Assembly: GCA_029562645.1 (NCBI GenBank)
Contig: JAKQUI010000036.1
Location: forward strand, 158,546 to 222,545
Length of the DNA: 64,000 nucleotides
Origin: Spirochaetota bacterium
GTDB taxonomy: Bacteria > Spirochaetota > UBA4802 > JAKQUI01
Direction of reading: 5' to 3'
In this document: in pieces, positions 8,692 to 17,361 of the stretch
Numbering within the stretch: the stretch's first letter is position 1
How the letters are laid out: the number at the start of each line of letters is the position of its first letter
Made by a program: the position numbers and the translations under genes
The notes under the pieces: model-generated
The model's database searches: none
Seen by the model: the letters and a program-made list of their open reading frames with translations, nothing else
Told to the model about the DNA's origin: nothing

Positions 8692-10332
8692 CTACGGGAG
8701 CGCCGTGAGCTTTTCGTAGATATACCTCCCGCCCCTCCGGGTGAACTTGTAGAACCAGTCGGTCGTCTCGAAGATCGGCAGGCCCAGGTACAGATCTCGC
8801 TTTTCGTCCCTGATGTAAATATAATTGCCGTCGCGCGAGATCTCGCGGAAACTGTTGACTGCGCCGCCGTCCTTGCGCGCCTCCCAGAGCGCGCCCGCGG
8901 TGTTCACGAACACGCCGCCCCGATACTTGAACTCTCGATTCGGCTGCGCCGCCGCTCCCTCGTCGCGTGCGCCCGCATCGCCGGCGCCGTCCTTCGAGGC
9001 GCCGTCATCGCCGCCCTCTGCGGCGCCGCTTTTCACGATACCCATGATCCGATCCCGAAACGCGGCGATATGCAGCTCATGAAAGGCGCCGGAGAGGGAA
9101 CGCATCTTCGAGTTTTCATACGGACGAAAGAGGCCGCGCTCGCAATACTTTGCGCCCTCGAAGACCCCGGCGTCCGCGAACTTCCGCCACTTGACGCTGT
9201 CGCGCGAGGCGATCGTTGTCACGTTCGGCTCTGCGGGCTCCACGGAAACATCTCCGCACGGATACCCCTGGGAGCTGTACTCGTCGGCAAGGCCCGCGAA
9301 GGAGTGCCCCAGCTCGTGAAGGATGATGTCGATCATCCCGGACGCGCGGGCCGAGACGGTCGCATAGTTCCCGCCGCCGCCGCCGTACCGTCCGTCGTTC
9401 ACGAGAACGATCTTGATGTCCTGCGTGTCGGCCTGCAGGACGGAGTTGATGATGCGATCGGCGTGGGCCGTGTCCAGCCACAGCAATCGCGCGATATTGT
9501 TGCAATTGTAGTACGACCCGAAGGCGTTGTTCCGGCTGAAGGGCGTGCTCCAACCGGCGCCCGGCTCGGCGCTTGCGAGGTCCACGCGGTGGACGTTGAA
9601 GAACTTCTCGTGGCTTTTAAACGGCTCGTGCTTGAAGAGTTCGTTCGCGATGCGCTCGGCGTCGGCCTCCCAGAGCTTCATTTGCGACGCGGTGTAGCCG
9701 TCTCCCAGGAGGACGATGTCCACGCGCTCGGCGGGCGCGCCGGTGGAGCGGATCGTGGTCACGCGCGCCTCTCCCGCGCCGCGGACGGACTTAATGTTGA
9801 TATCGCCCTGGTCCGCGGATTTCGCCGCTCCCTTCTTCGGCATCGCGCCGCTGGTGAGCAGCACGAGATCGAACTTCTTTCCGTTCCAGACCGGCTTGTG
9901 CACATGCACGGTCTCGATGGCGGGGTTGTCGGGAATGTTCGTGAGTATGGTGGAGTCGATCTCGATGATCTTGCCCGGGCCCGCGGGCCGCTTCTTCGCG
10001 CCGCCCTTCTCCAGGAAGTCGTCCACATGCAACTGGCGCGGATCGAGCATGGCGCGGCGATAGAGAACCTTCCCCCTGGCGTCCAGCGCCGTGACGACGA
10101 TATGCCGCTCCGTGACGAACCCGTCGCCCTGCGACGCGCGCGCGGAGGGGACGTAGCTCTTACGCACCGTATTGGGCGCCTGGGAGGTCCGGATGCGCGG
10201 TTCCGCGCCGGCCGTTTTCTCGATGGGAAGCTCTATCTGCACCGAACGCGCGCGGGCGTCCGGCGAGAAAAAGAATGAGCCCAGGAGCGCTGCAAGCGCC
10301 ATCGTACAAAGCGTTGTAATTCGTTTCATCAT
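8692..10332 (-). CDS. M64-family (IgA peptidase-type) secreted zinc metallopeptidase
   Basis: This 546-aa protein has a Sec signal (residues 1-28). The catalytic region carries HELGHSFAGLADEY (H339, E340, H343, D350/E351), the M64 zinc motif. Upstream are the family segments I-V-L-L-G-D-G-Y-T (about 206-213) and F-N-V-H-R-V-D-L-A-S (about 245-254), and downstream is C-G-x-N-style S-V-E-P-A-E-P-N-V-T. Residues 395-450 form a low-complexity A/G/D linker, followed by a C-terminal beta domain of about 80 residues. M64 enzymes cleave extracellular proteins, classically the IgA hinge, but the substrate in an environmental bacterium cannot be assumed. It is followed 9 bp later by a small exported protein. 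Confidence 0.88.
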   Translation of the reverse strand: MMKRITTLCTMALAALLGSFFFSPDARARSVQIELPIEKTAGAEPRIRTSQAPNTVRKSYVPSARASQGDGFVTERHIVVTALDARGKVLYRRAMLDPRQLHVDDFLEKGGAKKRPAGPGKIIEIDSTILTNIPDNPAIETVHVHKPVWNGKKFDLVLLTSGAMPKKGAAKSADQGDINIKSVRGAGEARVTTIRSTGAPAERVDIVLLGDGYTASQMKLWEADAERIANELFKHEPFKSHEKFFNVHRVDLASAEPGAGWSTPFSRNNAFGSYYNCNNIARLLWLDTAHADRIINSVLQADTQDIKIVLVNDGRYGGGGGNYATVSARASGMIDIILHELGHSFAGLADEYSSQGYPCGDVSVEPAEPNVTTIASRDSVKWRKFADAGVFEGAKYCERGLFRPYENSKMRSLSGAFHELHIAAFRDRIMGIVKSGAAEGGDDGASKDGAGDAGARDEGAAAQPNREFKYRGGVFVNTAGALWEARKDGGAVNSFREISRDGNYIYIRDEKRDLYLGLPIFETTDWFYKFTRRGGRYIYEKLTALP

Positions 10333-10376
10333 TGCGATCCTCCCCGTCGTGCGGCCTTGTATTCGCGCGGGACCGA

Positions 10377-11642
10377 TTATCCCGCGCGCTTCATGTCAAT
10401 TGATTCGAGCAGCGCCTCGATGCGCGTGAAGGCGCCCTCCTCGCTGTAGGCGCGCGCGTCGGCGTGGTCCACGTCGATCATCACGGCGGGCACGCCGCAC
10501 TCCCGCGTCACGCGATCGAGAAGGTCCATCTGCATGATCGAATACACCTTGCAGCTGCGGTTGCTCGCGAACACCACCCCGTCCACGCCCATCGTCCCGA
10601 TCGCCGCGCGCATCGCCTCGAAGCGGAGCGCGAGCCCCTGCGGGCACACCGAGAAGTTCTGGATACGCGCCAGATAGCGCAGCGGATCTGCGCCATCGTA
10701 CGGGAAAAGCTGGACCGAACCCTCCAGGCTTCCGATGCAATACGTGTACGAGGCGGCGATGAGGTTCACGCCCAGCGCGGCGAGCCGGGACGACATGCCG
10801 CTGAGCTGGTGCCACGGGGCGATATTGTCCCAGAGCAGCCGGTAGCGCTCGTCGGGGACGGGATAGCGCCCGTCGGCGATGGCGCCCTCGGTCTCGTCGG
10901 CGAGCAGGCGGAAATGCTCCGCCAGGGCTGGCGTCCCGCGCGCGGTGAGGATGGGCGCCATCTGCACGAATGAATCGAAGACGGTGATGCCCGAGGGCCG
11001 GTGCGCGGCAGCGCGCAGAAATCGCTTCCATTCGCGCATGGCGTCGCAGGAATGCCGCACCGCCTCGCGGACGCGCTCGATGTCGAAGCGCTGCCCGCTC
11101 AAGCGCTCGATCTCCCGGATGAGATCGCGGTACTGCGCCGCGATGTAGTCGGTATCTCGATCGGACTGCGGGCCATAGCAGAAGGGAACGTCGACGATGA
11201 AATGCGGTACGCCCCATTCGCGTCGGTACACGTCGAACCACTTGACCAGGAGCGAGCAATTGTTGTTGTTCGACACCAGCAGGTGCGGCCGCGGGAGCCC
11301 GAAGGTGGGCGAGTCCTTCCCGCCGTCGAAGGCCGTTCCGATGTCGATGCGCGCATAGGAACACAGGTCGGCCGAATAGCCGCGCTCCTCGGCCTTCTGG
11401 CACTGCACGGTCCCCACGCCCTTCCCCGCCGAGAGCGCGGCGTGGCTCTCCGGGACCGCGTACGCCACGTTCTCGAAGCCCGCGAAGATCTCCGCGGGAA
11501 CCACGATGGCGATCCATACGACGAATGCGCCCTCGTTCGCGCGCCGGTGCAGATCGAGGTACCCGTCGGCGATCATCCTGCTGAGCCGTCTGCCCGATTC
11601 GGTCTTCCGCCGCCCGCCCCCCGCCGCGCGTCCGTCCATCAT
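10377..11642 (-). CDS. 2-hydroxyacyl-CoA dehydratase (HgdB/FldC/BcrB-type) subunit
   Basis: This 421-aa protein has the layout of the 2-hydroxyglutaryl-CoA dehydratase D-component / benzoyl-CoA reductase family. An N-terminal region carries C-S-Y-A-R-I-D-I-G, a central one S-N-N-N-N-C-S-L-L-V-K-W-F-D, then V-P-F-C-Y-G-P, and a C-terminal Rossmann-like half ends with G-V-V-F-A-S-N-R-S-C-K-V-Y-S. The conserved cysteines are candidate [4Fe-4S] ligands. Family members perform radical dehydration or reduction of acyl-CoA with an ATP-dependent activator. The start overlaps the stop of the upstream paralogous subunit gene by 4 bp, so they form a heterodimer-encoding operon. No activator (HgdC/BcrA/D-type ATPase) gene is visible in the window. 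Confidence 0.85.
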   Translation of the reverse strand: MMDGRAAGGGRRKTESGRRLSRMIADGYLDLHRRANEGAFVVWIAIVVPAEIFAGFENVAYAVPESHAALSAGKGVGTVQCQKAEERGYSADLCSYARIDIGTAFDGGKDSPTFGLPRPHLLVSNNNNCSLLVKWFDVYRREWGVPHFIVDVPFCYGPQSDRDTDYIAAQYRDLIREIERLSGQRFDIERVREAVRHSCDAMREWKRFLRAAAHRPSGITVFDSFVQMAPILTARGTPALAEHFRLLADETEGAIADGRYPVPDERYRLLWDNIAPWHQLSGMSSRLAALGVNLIAASYTYCIGSLEGSVQLFPYDGADPLRYLARIQNFSVCPQGLALRFEAMRAAIGTMGVDGVVFASNRSCKVYSIMQMDLLDRVTRECGVPAVMIDVDHADARAYSEEGAFTRIEALLESIDMKRAG

Positions 11643-12754
11643 CGCCCGCCCTTGAGAAGCTCGGCGAACGCCTCGATGCGCGTCGCGAAGGCGGCGCAGT
11701 TTTCGTAATCGTCGATCGCCATCTCGAGACGGAGCGACGAAACCCCGCGCTCGCGCAACAGCCCCTCGATGTGCGGAAACTCCAGGGACTCGTACTCGCA
11801 GAATTTCTCGCCAATGAAGACGAGCCCCCGCGCGCCCGATTCCTCGACGAGCGATAGAATCGTATCCACGCGCCGGTCCGCCGTCGGAAGCAGGGTCGTG
11901 CAGGGATGATGCCGCCGGTAGAAGTCCGCGTAATACCCGCCCGGATCGCCGTCCTCAGGCGGCTGATACCCGTAGGAGCGCCGTTGCGTGGCCACATCGT
12001 TCGCGACCACGCGCAGTCCGCAGCGCTCGATCAGGTCTATCATCGCGGGCGGCGGCGGGAGAATGCCGCTTACCACGATCGGAATGGTCGCGGAGGCATT
12101 GATCGATACGGCGGCGCAATCATCGACCGCCGTGCGCAGCCGCTTCACCTGCTCCTCCACGCCCACCAGATAGCCGAAGCGGTTGATCCGCGAAAAGGCG
12201 CGATACAACAGCCGCCCTTCGCCGACCAGCGCCTCGAGGCGGCGCAGCAACGCCCGCATCTCGCCGTAGCGGCGCTGGCTCTCCAGGAAGCGCTCGGACG
12301 AAAAGTGGACACCGAATGCCGCCTCGCACTCGGCGACGAGCGCATCCATGCGCCGTGCGAGGTATTCGGATGCCTCGGTACGTTCCGCGGGGATCGCGGG
12401 AATGTGCAGCTTTATGATGGGAAGCTCACGGCCCTGCGCTCCCAGCCCGCGCTCGATGATCTCCGGCAGGTTGCGCAGGGTGTCGCAGGCATTGTACATC
12501 AGCAGGCCGTCGAGGATCGCGCCGTAGTCGGAAAGGACGATCTCGACCAGGTGGCGCGCGACCGAGCAGGCGAACGGCTGGAGGTGCCGATCCGACAGCG
12601 GCGTCGATTTCACGATGCCCTTGAGCTCCCAGAGCACGACCGGCCGCAGGCCCATCGCATGCAGAAGCTCCAGCGGCGGATAGAGCGGGAAGCAACCGAC
12701 GACCGGCGTGCCCTTCTCCCTGCAGGCGCGTATTGTTTCAATCACGGAATCCAT
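11639..12754 (-). CDS. 2-hydroxyacyl-CoA dehydratase family second subunit
   Basis: The start is set at 12754 (product begins MDSVIETIRACREKG); an upstream ATG at 12859 would add 35 residues unlike the family. The product is 371 aa. Typical segments are G-C-F-P-L-Y-P-P-L-E-L-L-H-A-M-G-L-R-P near the N-terminus (the family G-x-x-P-x-E-L-I-x-A-x-G), then A-C-S-V-A-R, Y-N-A-C-D-T-L-R-N-L-P, and a C-terminal G-L-V-F-I-G-E-K-F-C-E-Y-E. These cysteines are candidate cluster ligands. It pairs with the downstream gene (4-bp overlap). The promoter presumably lies in the 119-bp region shared with the divergent dipeptide epimerase gene. Confidence 0.84.
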   Translation of the reverse strand: MDSVIETIRACREKGTPVVGCFPLYPPLELLHAMGLRPVVLWELKGIVKSTPLSDRHLQPFACSVARHLVEIVLSDYGAILDGLLMYNACDTLRNLPEIIERGLGAQGRELPIIKLHIPAIPAERTEASEYLARRMDALVAECEAAFGVHFSSERFLESQRRYGEMRALLRRLEALVGEGRLLYRAFSRINRFGYLVGVEEQVKRLRTAVDDCAAVSINASATIPIVVSGILPPPPAMIDLIERCGLRVVANDVATQRRSYGYQPPEDGDPGGYYADFYRRHHPCTTLLPTADRRVDTILSLVEESGARGLVFIGEKFCEYESLEFPHIEGLLRERGVSSLRLEMAIDDYENCAAFATRIEAFAELLKGGR

Positions 12755-12873
12755 CGATGGTAATATGATACCAGAATGCGGCGCGCCTGTCCACCGAAAA
12801 ATCAAACCGCAGCGCTTCGATCCGGCGCGTTTAATGCTTGATTCGCCCGGCCAACCCATCGAAACTGCGCGCC

Positions 12874-14028
12874 ATGCTCACGAGAAGAGAATTCCTGTCG
12901 ACCCTGACCCGCGCGTCGGCCGCCGGCGTGCTTGCGGGACTCGGCGCCGGCGCGTGCGCGCACGCCGCTCGATCGCCCCATTACGCTCCGGTTGGGCGGC
13001 GCATCACCCATCGCCGCTTCACGCTCAGGATGAAGGGGACCTGGTCCATCGCGCGCGGTTCAATGGACTCGAAGGATATCGTGATCGTCGAGCTCGAGCG
13101 CGACGGATACATTGGCCGCGGCGAGGCGGCGCCGAGCTCGTTTTACGGCGAATCGGCCGAATCCTCGACGGCCTTCGTCCAAGCCGTAACGCCGCTCCTT
13201 GAGTCCGCCGACTGGCGGGACATCGACGCGTTCGAAAAAGCAATCGTGCGCCGCGGCGCTCCCGATCGCGGCGGACTGTGCGCCGTCACCACGGCCCTGC
13301 TCGATTGGAACGCTCGTCGGCGCGGCCTCCCCCTGCACCGGCACCTGGGCATCGACGCGCGCACCATGCCGCGATCGACGTTTTCCATCGGCATCTCCGC
13401 GCGCGGCGAGATGCTCCGCAAGGTGCGCGCCGCCTCGGCCTATCCGCTCATCAAGATCAAGGTTGGCTTCGACGGCGATATCGCCATCATCGAAGCGATA
13501 CGCTCCATCAGCCGACAGACGATCCGCGTGGACGCGAACGGCGGCTGGAGGTCAAAAGAGGAGGCGCTGGAAAAGATCACGGCGCTCGCGCGGCTGGGCG
13601 TGGAGTTCGTGGAACAGCCGCTCCCCGTGGACCGCATCGACGATGCGCGCTGGCTTACCGCGCGTTCGCCCCTTCCCATAATCGCCGACGAGGGCGTCCG
13701 GACCGTGCGCGACATCGCGCCGCTCACCGGGGCGTGCCACGGCATCAACATAAAACTGATGAAGTGCGGCGGCATCCCCGAGGCGCTGCGGATGATCGCG
13801 CTCGCTCGGAGCCACGGCATGCGAGTGATGATGGGATGCATGATCGAAAGCTCGCTGGGCATCACCGCCGCGGCGCACATCGCGCCCTTGGTCGACTTCG
13901 CCGATCTCGACGGAAACCTCCTGGTGGCGAACGACCCGTTCGCCCGCGGCGTTCGAATCACAAACGGCCTCCTGGTCCTCCCCGGCGGGCCGGGCATTGG
14001 CGTGGAGCAGGCCCCTTTCACGGCCTGA
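12874..14028 (+). CDS. Exported dipeptide epimerase (enolase superfamily)
   Basis: This 384-aa protein is of the L-Ala-D/L-Glu epimerase (dipeptide epimerase) group. The enolase-superfamily barrel carries K-I-K-V-G-F (KxK acid/base), D-A-N-G-G-W (metal Asp), E-Q-P-L (metal Glu), D-E-G-V (metal Asp) and K-L-M-K-C-G-G (second Lys), and ends with M-G-C-M-I-E-S-S-L-G. The start at 12874 is preferred to 12838 because it puts a twin-arginine signal at the N-terminus (TRREFLSTLTRASAAG) followed by a hydrophobic stretch ending A-G-A-C-A-H-A. These epimerases are normally cytoplasmic recyclers of murein peptides, so a Tat export signal (possibly a lipoprotein) is unusual. It is divergent from the dehydratase operon. 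Confidence 0.88.
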   Translation: MLTRREFLSTLTRASAAGVLAGLGAGACAHAARSPHYAPVGRRITHRRFTLRMKGTWSIARGSMDSKDIVIVELERDGYIGRGEAAPSSFYGESAESSTAFVQAVTPLLESADWRDIDAFEKAIVRRGAPDRGGLCAVTTALLDWNARRRGLPLHRHLGIDARTMPRSTFSIGISARGEMLRKVRAASAYPLIKIKVGFDGDIAIIEAIRSISRQTIRVDANGGWRSKEEALEKITALARLGVEFVEQPLPVDRIDDARWLTARSPLPIIADEGVRTVRDIAPLTGACHGINIKLMKCGGIPEALRMIALARSHGMRVMMGCMIESSLGITAAAHIAPLVDFADLDGNLLVANDPFARGVRITNGLLVLPGGPGIGVEQAPFTA

Positions 14029-14394
14029 TACGCACTGCACCATGGGTGCAAGCGGCGCTGTCGCTTTTCGCACCTCCTTTTTTACGACACGTCCTTTCCG
14101 TGTTTGGATTAGCACCAGGAAAGTGCCTGATATTATGTAAATTCGGGGAGGCTGTGCCTTTTGGCATAAGCGGCCCCTTTGGTCGCACGCTGCGGATGGG
14201 CCTCCGCGCCCTCCACGAGGCGGCGAATGCGCGTACACGGCGCCCCGCGGATGGCTTGCCCGTCCTCGCGCGCATCCGAGCGCCCGCACCTCCTTGTGCG
14301 GGCGTCTGGTTGCGCCAGTACGGTAATCGTCAGCGGGAGAGCGTTTACAATGATCCGATCCCGCATTCTGATGGCTGCCATCCCTGAGAGCGTG

Positions 14395-14423
14395 TTGACA
14401 ACTGCGCGCGCCGCCGGTACCAT
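14395..14423 (+). promoter_or_regulatory. Sigma70-like promoter for the thioesterase gene
   Basis: TTGACA (14395-14400) is followed by a 17-bp spacer and TACCAT (14418-14423), about 34 bp before the ATG at 14457. It sits at the end of a 428-bp stretch (14029-14456) in which I see no gene on either strand. Frames crossing that stretch have no start-site or domain support. Confidence 0.5.
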
Positions 14424-14456
14424 GTCCCCGGCAACAACGCCCCGACGGGAGGATCC

Positions 14457-15242
14457 ATGCACTTCGACACCGATACGCGAACCGAAAGAACGTCACCGGG
14501 CGTCTACAGCGCCGCCATAAGCGACCGGTGGTCCATCAACAACAATCCCAACGGCGGCTATCTCATGGCCGTCATGTCACGGGCCCTGCTTACCCAAAGC
14601 GACTTCTCGTCCACGCCCATCGTCACGGCAAATTACTTGGCGCGCTGCGTCCCCGGGCCGGCAACCATCGAGGTCCGCGAGATATCGAGGACCAGGCAGT
14701 TCCATCGCTTCGAGGCGTCCATCATCCAGGACGGTGCGGAGCGGGTGCGTGCGCTCGCCACCTTCGCGTCCGGCGGCGGCGACTGCTCCATCAACCGCTA
14801 CGAGGCATCGCCCCCGGAGCTCGCGCCGCGTGAAGATTGCGTCCTCATCCCCACTATCCCGACATACACATTGTTCGGCGAGCTCGACGTCATGCTGGAC
14901 CCGTCCTGCGCCGGCTGGATGCAAAACAAACATGTGGAACGCTCCGAGAACAAGGGCTGGATGCGCTTCAAGAACGAGCGCCCCTACGATCTGCCCGCGG
15001 TGCTGCTCATTGCGGACTCCATGCCGCCTGCGGTGATGGCGAGCCAGGGGATGATGACGTGGGTGCCCACGATCGAGATCTCGGTGAACGTCCGCGCCAT
15101 GCCGCAATCGACGTGGCTGCGGTGCAGCCTGCGTACGCGCTTCATTACCTGCGGCCTGCTGGAGGCCGACGGGGAGGTCTGGGACGAGGCGGGCAACCTG
15201 GTCGCCATCTCACGACAGATCGCCCAGGCGAAAAAGCTCTAG
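14457..15242 (+). CDS. TesB-like double-hotdog acyl-CoA thioesterase
   Basis: This 261-aa protein shows the two-hotdog acyl-CoA thioesterase (TesB / 4HBT_3) layout. An N-terminal hotdog carries N-N-P-N-G-G-Y-L-M-A-V-M-S-R-A (central helix) and T-A-N-Y-L-A-R-C-V-P-G-P-A, and a C-terminal hotdog carries L-L-I-A-D-S-M-P-P-A-V and T-I-E-I-S-V-N-V. Family members hydrolyse acyl-CoA to free acid and CoA in the cytoplasm. It lies 9 bp before the DUF4846 gene on the same strand and is probably co-transcribed with it, but no functional link is evident. Confidence 0.85.
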   Translation: MHFDTDTRTERTSPGVYSAAISDRWSINNNPNGGYLMAVMSRALLTQSDFSSTPIVTANYLARCVPGPATIEVREISRTRQFHRFEASIIQDGAERVRALATFASGGGDCSINRYEASPPELAPREDCVLIPTIPTYTLFGELDVMLDPSCAGWMQNKHVERSENKGWMRFKNERPYDLPAVLLIADSMPPAVMASQGMMTWVPTIEISVNVRAMPQSTWLRCSLRTRFITCGLLEADGEVWDEAGNLVAISRQIAQAKKL

Positions 15243-15251
15243 GACCCATCG

Positions 15252-16076
15252 GTGCGCGTCGTGTTGATCCTCGGAGTACTCCTATTGGCGCTTCTCCCGG
15301 CGCACGGACGGCTTGCGGCCGCACCGAACGAGCGCGCGCGCGTCATCGCCGACATTCCCGCGCCGCCGGGCCATGTCCGGATTCCGGCGAAGATGGACTC
15401 ATTCGCTCACTGGCTGCGAAACCGTCCGCTCCTTCCCCCCGGCGCGCCGGTGTACTACTTCGACGGACGGCGCAAGCCGAATCAAGCCGTTCACTACGCG
15501 GTGCTGGACATGGACATCGGAAAGCGCAACCTGCAGCAGTGCGCCGACGCCATCATGCGCCTGCGCGCGGAATACCTGTACGGCAGGGGGCTGCATGAAC
15601 GCATCGTGTTTTCCGTGACCTCGGGCCAGCCGCTTTCGTTTCGGGAATGGGCGGAAGGGTATCGCCCGCGGTTCGGTACGCGCTCCATGCGCATGGAAAA
15701 GCGGGCCGCGCGCGATTACTCAGAGGGCAATCTTCGCTCCTATCTTGTGACGCTCTACGCCTACGCGGGGACGGCGTCGCTCGTGCGGGACCTGACGCAC
15801 GTGCGCTCCCTTCGCGACATGCGCATCGGCGACGTGTTCATCCAGGGCGGGCACCCGGGACATGCGGTGATCGTAGTGGACATGGCGCGGGACCCATCCG
15901 GCGGGCCGGGGATGTTCATGGTGGCGCAAAGCTACATGCCGGCGCAGAGCGTGCATGTGCTGCGCAATCCCGCGGACCCGGACGGCGGGCCGTGGTATCG
16001 GGACGATTTCGGCGCACAACTCGTCACGCCGGAATGGAACTTCAGCGCCGCCGATCTGCGGCGCTTTCGCGACTGA
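15252..16076 (+). CDS. DUF4846 exported protein
   Basis: The GTG start is 9 bp after the thioesterase stop. The 274-aa product has a signal peptide (MRVVLILGVLLLALLPAHGRLAAA). Segments typical of DUF4846 are visible: F-A-H-W-L-R-N-R-P-L-L-P-P-G near residue 50, A-V-L-D-M-D-I-G-K-R-N-L-Q-Q-C-A-D-A-I-M-R-L-R-A-E-Y, and a C-terminal part with G-D-V-F-I-Q-G-G-H-P-G-H-A-V-I-V-V-D-M. The G-H-P-G-H-A segment with the earlier Cys resembles a papain-like NlpC/P60 or CHAP active site (C-x-D-A / G-H-A-V), but catalysis is unproven. It is likely periplasmic or surface-exposed. Confidence 0.8.
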   Translation: MRVVLILGVLLLALLPAHGRLAAAPNERARVIADIPAPPGHVRIPAKMDSFAHWLRNRPLLPPGAPVYYFDGRRKPNQAVHYAVLDMDIGKRNLQQCADAIMRLRAEYLYGRGLHERIVFSVTSGQPLSFREWAEGYRPRFGTRSMRMEKRAARDYSEGNLRSYLVTLYAYAGTASLVRDLTHVRSLRDMRIGDVFIQGGHPGHAVIVVDMARDPSGGPGMFMVAQSYMPAQSVHVLRNPADPDGGPWYRDDFGAQLVTPEWNFSAADLRRFRD

Positions 16077-16079
16077 TCC

Positions 16080-16370
16080 CTACCGGCCGAAGTACTTGTC
16101 GCGGATCTTGGTCAGCTCCTCCGCGATGCGGTCGTCGGGCCCCGTGCTCCCGCTGTCGATCATCTTGAGGAGCGTGATGGAGATATTGAGCGCCGCCTCA
16201 AGCGGGACGGAGAGGTCCTCGCCCTTTTTCTCCTTTGCGTCGCTCGCGAAGACCGATGTGCAGTACTTGTCGAGCAGGACAAACACGCTGTTGAGGTCCT
16301 CGAAACGGTCGCTCACCCGCGCCTCAACCGCGTCCAGGGTCTTTCCCAGTAGTTGATACGATGAAAACAT
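16080..16370 (-). CDS. Small helical hypothetical protein
   Basis: This 96-aa, soluble, mostly helical protein is charged at both ends (MFSSYQLLGKTLDAVEARV to AEELTKIRDKYFGR). No recognised domain, signal peptide or metal motif is present. The gene is convergent with the DUF4846 gene (3 bp between stops, no terminator seen) and lies 42 bp downstream of the cysteine synthase gene on the same strand, so it may be the last gene of that operon. Confidence 0.65.
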   Translation of the reverse strand: MFSSYQLLGKTLDAVEARVSDRFEDLNSVFVLLDKYCTSVFASDAKEKKGEDLSVPLEAALNISITLLKMIDSGSTGPDDRIAEELTKIRDKYFGR

Positions 16371-16412
16371 GTCTCACCTCGGAATGTGCAATATAACGTC
16401 CCTCGTGCGCGC

Positions 16413-17330
16413 TTAGGGCGGGCATTGCGCGCAGATGGACCGGAAGACCTCGGTCGAAAGATACCGGTCGCCGCGGTCGGGCAAGATGACCACCACCGTC
16501 GATCCGCGCGGAAGGTCGCGCGCCGCCTGCATGGCCCCCCACAGCGCCGCGCCGCTCGATATCCCGCAGAACAGCCCCTCGATGAGCGAGAGATCGCGCA
16601 CGGTCTCGAAGGCATTGTCGTCGGAGCACATGAGCTGGCGGTCGATGAGTTCCGGCTTGTAGATCCCCGGCACGATCGATTCGCTCATGTTCTTGAGCCC
16701 CTGGATGCGATGATTGAGCGTGGGCTCGACCCCCAGGACCGTGGTGCGGGGATGGTGATCGCGGAAATAGCGCGAGCACCCCATCAGCGTGCCCGTGGTG
16801 CCCATTCCGGCCGCCACGAGGTCCACCTCCCCCTTCGTATCGCGCACGATCTCCGGCGCGGTGGTCTCGTAATGCGCCTGCCAGTTCGCGTCATTGTCGA
16901 ACTGGTTCGGCATGTAGTAGCGGTCGCCCTGCATCTCCATCACGTGATGCGCGCGGGTGATGGCGCCGTCGGTGCGATCGCATCCGGGCGTGAGCTCGAG
17001 CTCGGCGCCCAGCGCCATGAGGACGGAGCGCCGCTCCTCGCTCACGCAGGCGGGCATCATGAGCTTGATCTTGTAGCCCATGGCCGCGGCGATCATCGCC
17101 ATGCCGATCCCGGTGTTCCCGGAGGTTGGCTCCAGGATGGTCCGGTCCTTCGTGAGATCGCCCCGCTCGATCGCCTTCCTGATCATGTAGTACGCCGGCC
17201 GGTCCTTGATGGAGCCGCCCGGGTTTGCGCCCTCGAGCTTCGCCATCATGCGCACGCCCGTCTTTCTCGCGTCCCAGATGTTCGAAAGCTCGACCAGCGG
17301 CGTATTGCCGATTGCGTTCACCAGGCTCAT
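16413..17330 (-). CDS. Cysteine synthase family PLP enzyme
   Basis: This 305-aa fold-type II PLP enzyme starts at 17330 (product begins MSLVNAIGNTPLVELSN). Characteristic sites are G-N-T-P-L-V-E-L, the Schiff-base Lys in N-P-G-G-S-I-K-D-R-P, the substrate loop T-S-G-N-T-G-I-G-M-A, the phosphate-binding G-M-G-T-T-G-T-L-M-G and S-S-G-A-A-L in the C-terminal part. It makes cysteine from an activated serine (O-acetyl- or O-phosphoserine) and sulfide. CysK and CysM types cannot be separated with certainty by eye. The C-terminus ends C-A-Q-C-P-P, a small CxxC tail. The hemerythrin gene lies 31 bp upstream on the same strand. Confidence 0.9.
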   Translation of the reverse strand: MSLVNAIGNTPLVELSNIWDARKTGVRMMAKLEGANPGGSIKDRPAYYMIRKAIERGDLTKDRTILEPTSGNTGIGMAMIAAAMGYKIKLMMPACVSEERRSVLMALGAELELTPGCDRTDGAITRAHHVMEMQGDRYYMPNQFDNDANWQAHYETTAPEIVRDTKGEVDLVAAGMGTTGTLMGCSRYFRDHHPRTTVLGVEPTLNHRIQGLKNMSESIVPGIYKPELIDRQLMCSDDNAFETVRDLSLIEGLFCGISSGAALWGAMQAARDLPRGSTVVVILPDRGDRYLSTEVFRSICAQCPP

Positions 17331-17361
17331 GGCCGAAGCCTCCCGTCGCGACCCGGGGCGA

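Noticed and set aside
9070..10278. A 402-codon plus-strand frame opposite the M64 peptidase gene
   Set aside because: Antisense to a gene with a signal peptide and zinc motif; the translation shows only a GC-driven composition.
12755..12859. N-terminal extension of the second dehydratase subunit to 12859
   Set aside because: The extra 35 residues are unlike the family, which starts close to the D-S-V-I-E-T-I segment, and they would occupy the divergent promoter region.
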